NCBI GenBank assembly: GCA_031256575.1
Contig: JAIRQI010000157.1
Coordinates: 1 to 6,008, forward strand
Reading direction: 5' to 3'
Length of the DNA stretch: 6,008 nucleotides
Origin: Coriobacteriales bacterium
Lineage (GTDB): Bacteria; Actinomycetota; Coriobacteriia; Coriobacteriales; UBA8131
In this document: in pieces, positions 5,932 to 6,008 of the stretch
Layout of the letters: each line of letters begins with the position of its first letter
Position numbering within the stretch: the first letter of the stretch is position 1
The notes under the pieces: model-generated
Told to the model about the DNA's origin: nothing
Database searches by the model: none
The model's input: the letters and a program-made list of their open reading frames with translations, nothing else
Translations under genes and position numbers: made by a program

Positions 5932-6008
5932 CCTGAAAATGCGTTCCTGCTCACCTTAGGTCAGGTTTGTCTGAAAACCTACCAGGTTGTAGGCGCTCAG
6001 TTGGCGGT
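5932..6008 (-). pseudogene. trmFO: TrmFO frame upstream of the in-frame TAA (nonsense-interrupted, partial)
   Basis: From the right edge, the same frame as the C-terminal part reads RQLSAYNLVGFQTNLT, then TAA (5958-5956), then GEQERIFR. Intact TrmFO proteins have this stretch without a break (for example [20 protein letters not shown] in Bacillus, from memory). The stop therefore replaces one residue, usually Trp, Tyr or Phe, with no shift of frame. A single base change from TAT or TAC would produce it. It may be a true pseudogene or a sequence error. Most of the gene lies beyond the window. Confidence 0.7.

Noticed and set aside
5956..5958. TAA read as a sense codon by an altered genetic code
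   Set aside because: rpmF in this window ends with TAA directly after a complete L32, and no other conserved frame here contains an internal TAA.

Overview
The window reads as a housekeeping stretch of a bacterial chromosome in which every supported gene lies on the minus strand. Read in the direction of transcription (right to left), the order is: 3' part of trmFO, a possible 36-codon mini-ORF, a Xer tyrosine recombinase, rpmF (L32), plsX, rnc and the first half of smc. GC content looks moderate (mid-50s by eye, not computed). The best guess for the host is an actinobacterium of the Coriobacteriia type. The basis is the style of the SMC head (MYLKSLTIKGFKSFADRT start, FSGSSAREPVGVAEV stretch), the L32 sequence and the rpmF-plsX-rnc-smc order. 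This comes from remembered family resemblance, not from a search.

Region 5220-6008 holds the trmFO/xerC junction. The trmFO reading frame enters from the right edge and is interrupted by an in-frame TAA at a normally aromatic position. It then runs on for the whole C-terminal part of the family and ends in an unusual tail of three 10-residue repeats encoded by 30-bp units. A 28/30 direct repeat, 110 bp apart, carries the same Shine-Dalgarno and start context at the end of trmFO and at the start of xerC. Between the two copies lies a 36-codon ORF joined to both neighbours by TGATG overlaps.

Region 3793-4313 begins with a clear sigma70-type promoter (TTAACA, 17 bp, TACAAT) just after xerC. An approximately 160-nt leader, rpmF and a hairpin/U-tract terminator follow before plsX. 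This suggests high transcription of the ribosomal protein gene and partial read-through into the downstream genes.

Region 1-3793 holds plsX, then rnc (overlapping by ATGA), then smc. plsX makes acyl phosphate for phospholipid synthesis, rnc makes RNase III, and smc makes the condensin ATPase. smc continues beyond position 1, and about 665 residues are visible. RNase III appears to carry Asn where the family usually has a metal-binding Asp.

No CRISPR, tRNA, rRNA, IS element, phage or defence locus was recognised. I do not see a new biological system here. The points worth a second look are the broken trmFO, its repeat tail and the duplicated junction, and the RNase III substitution.
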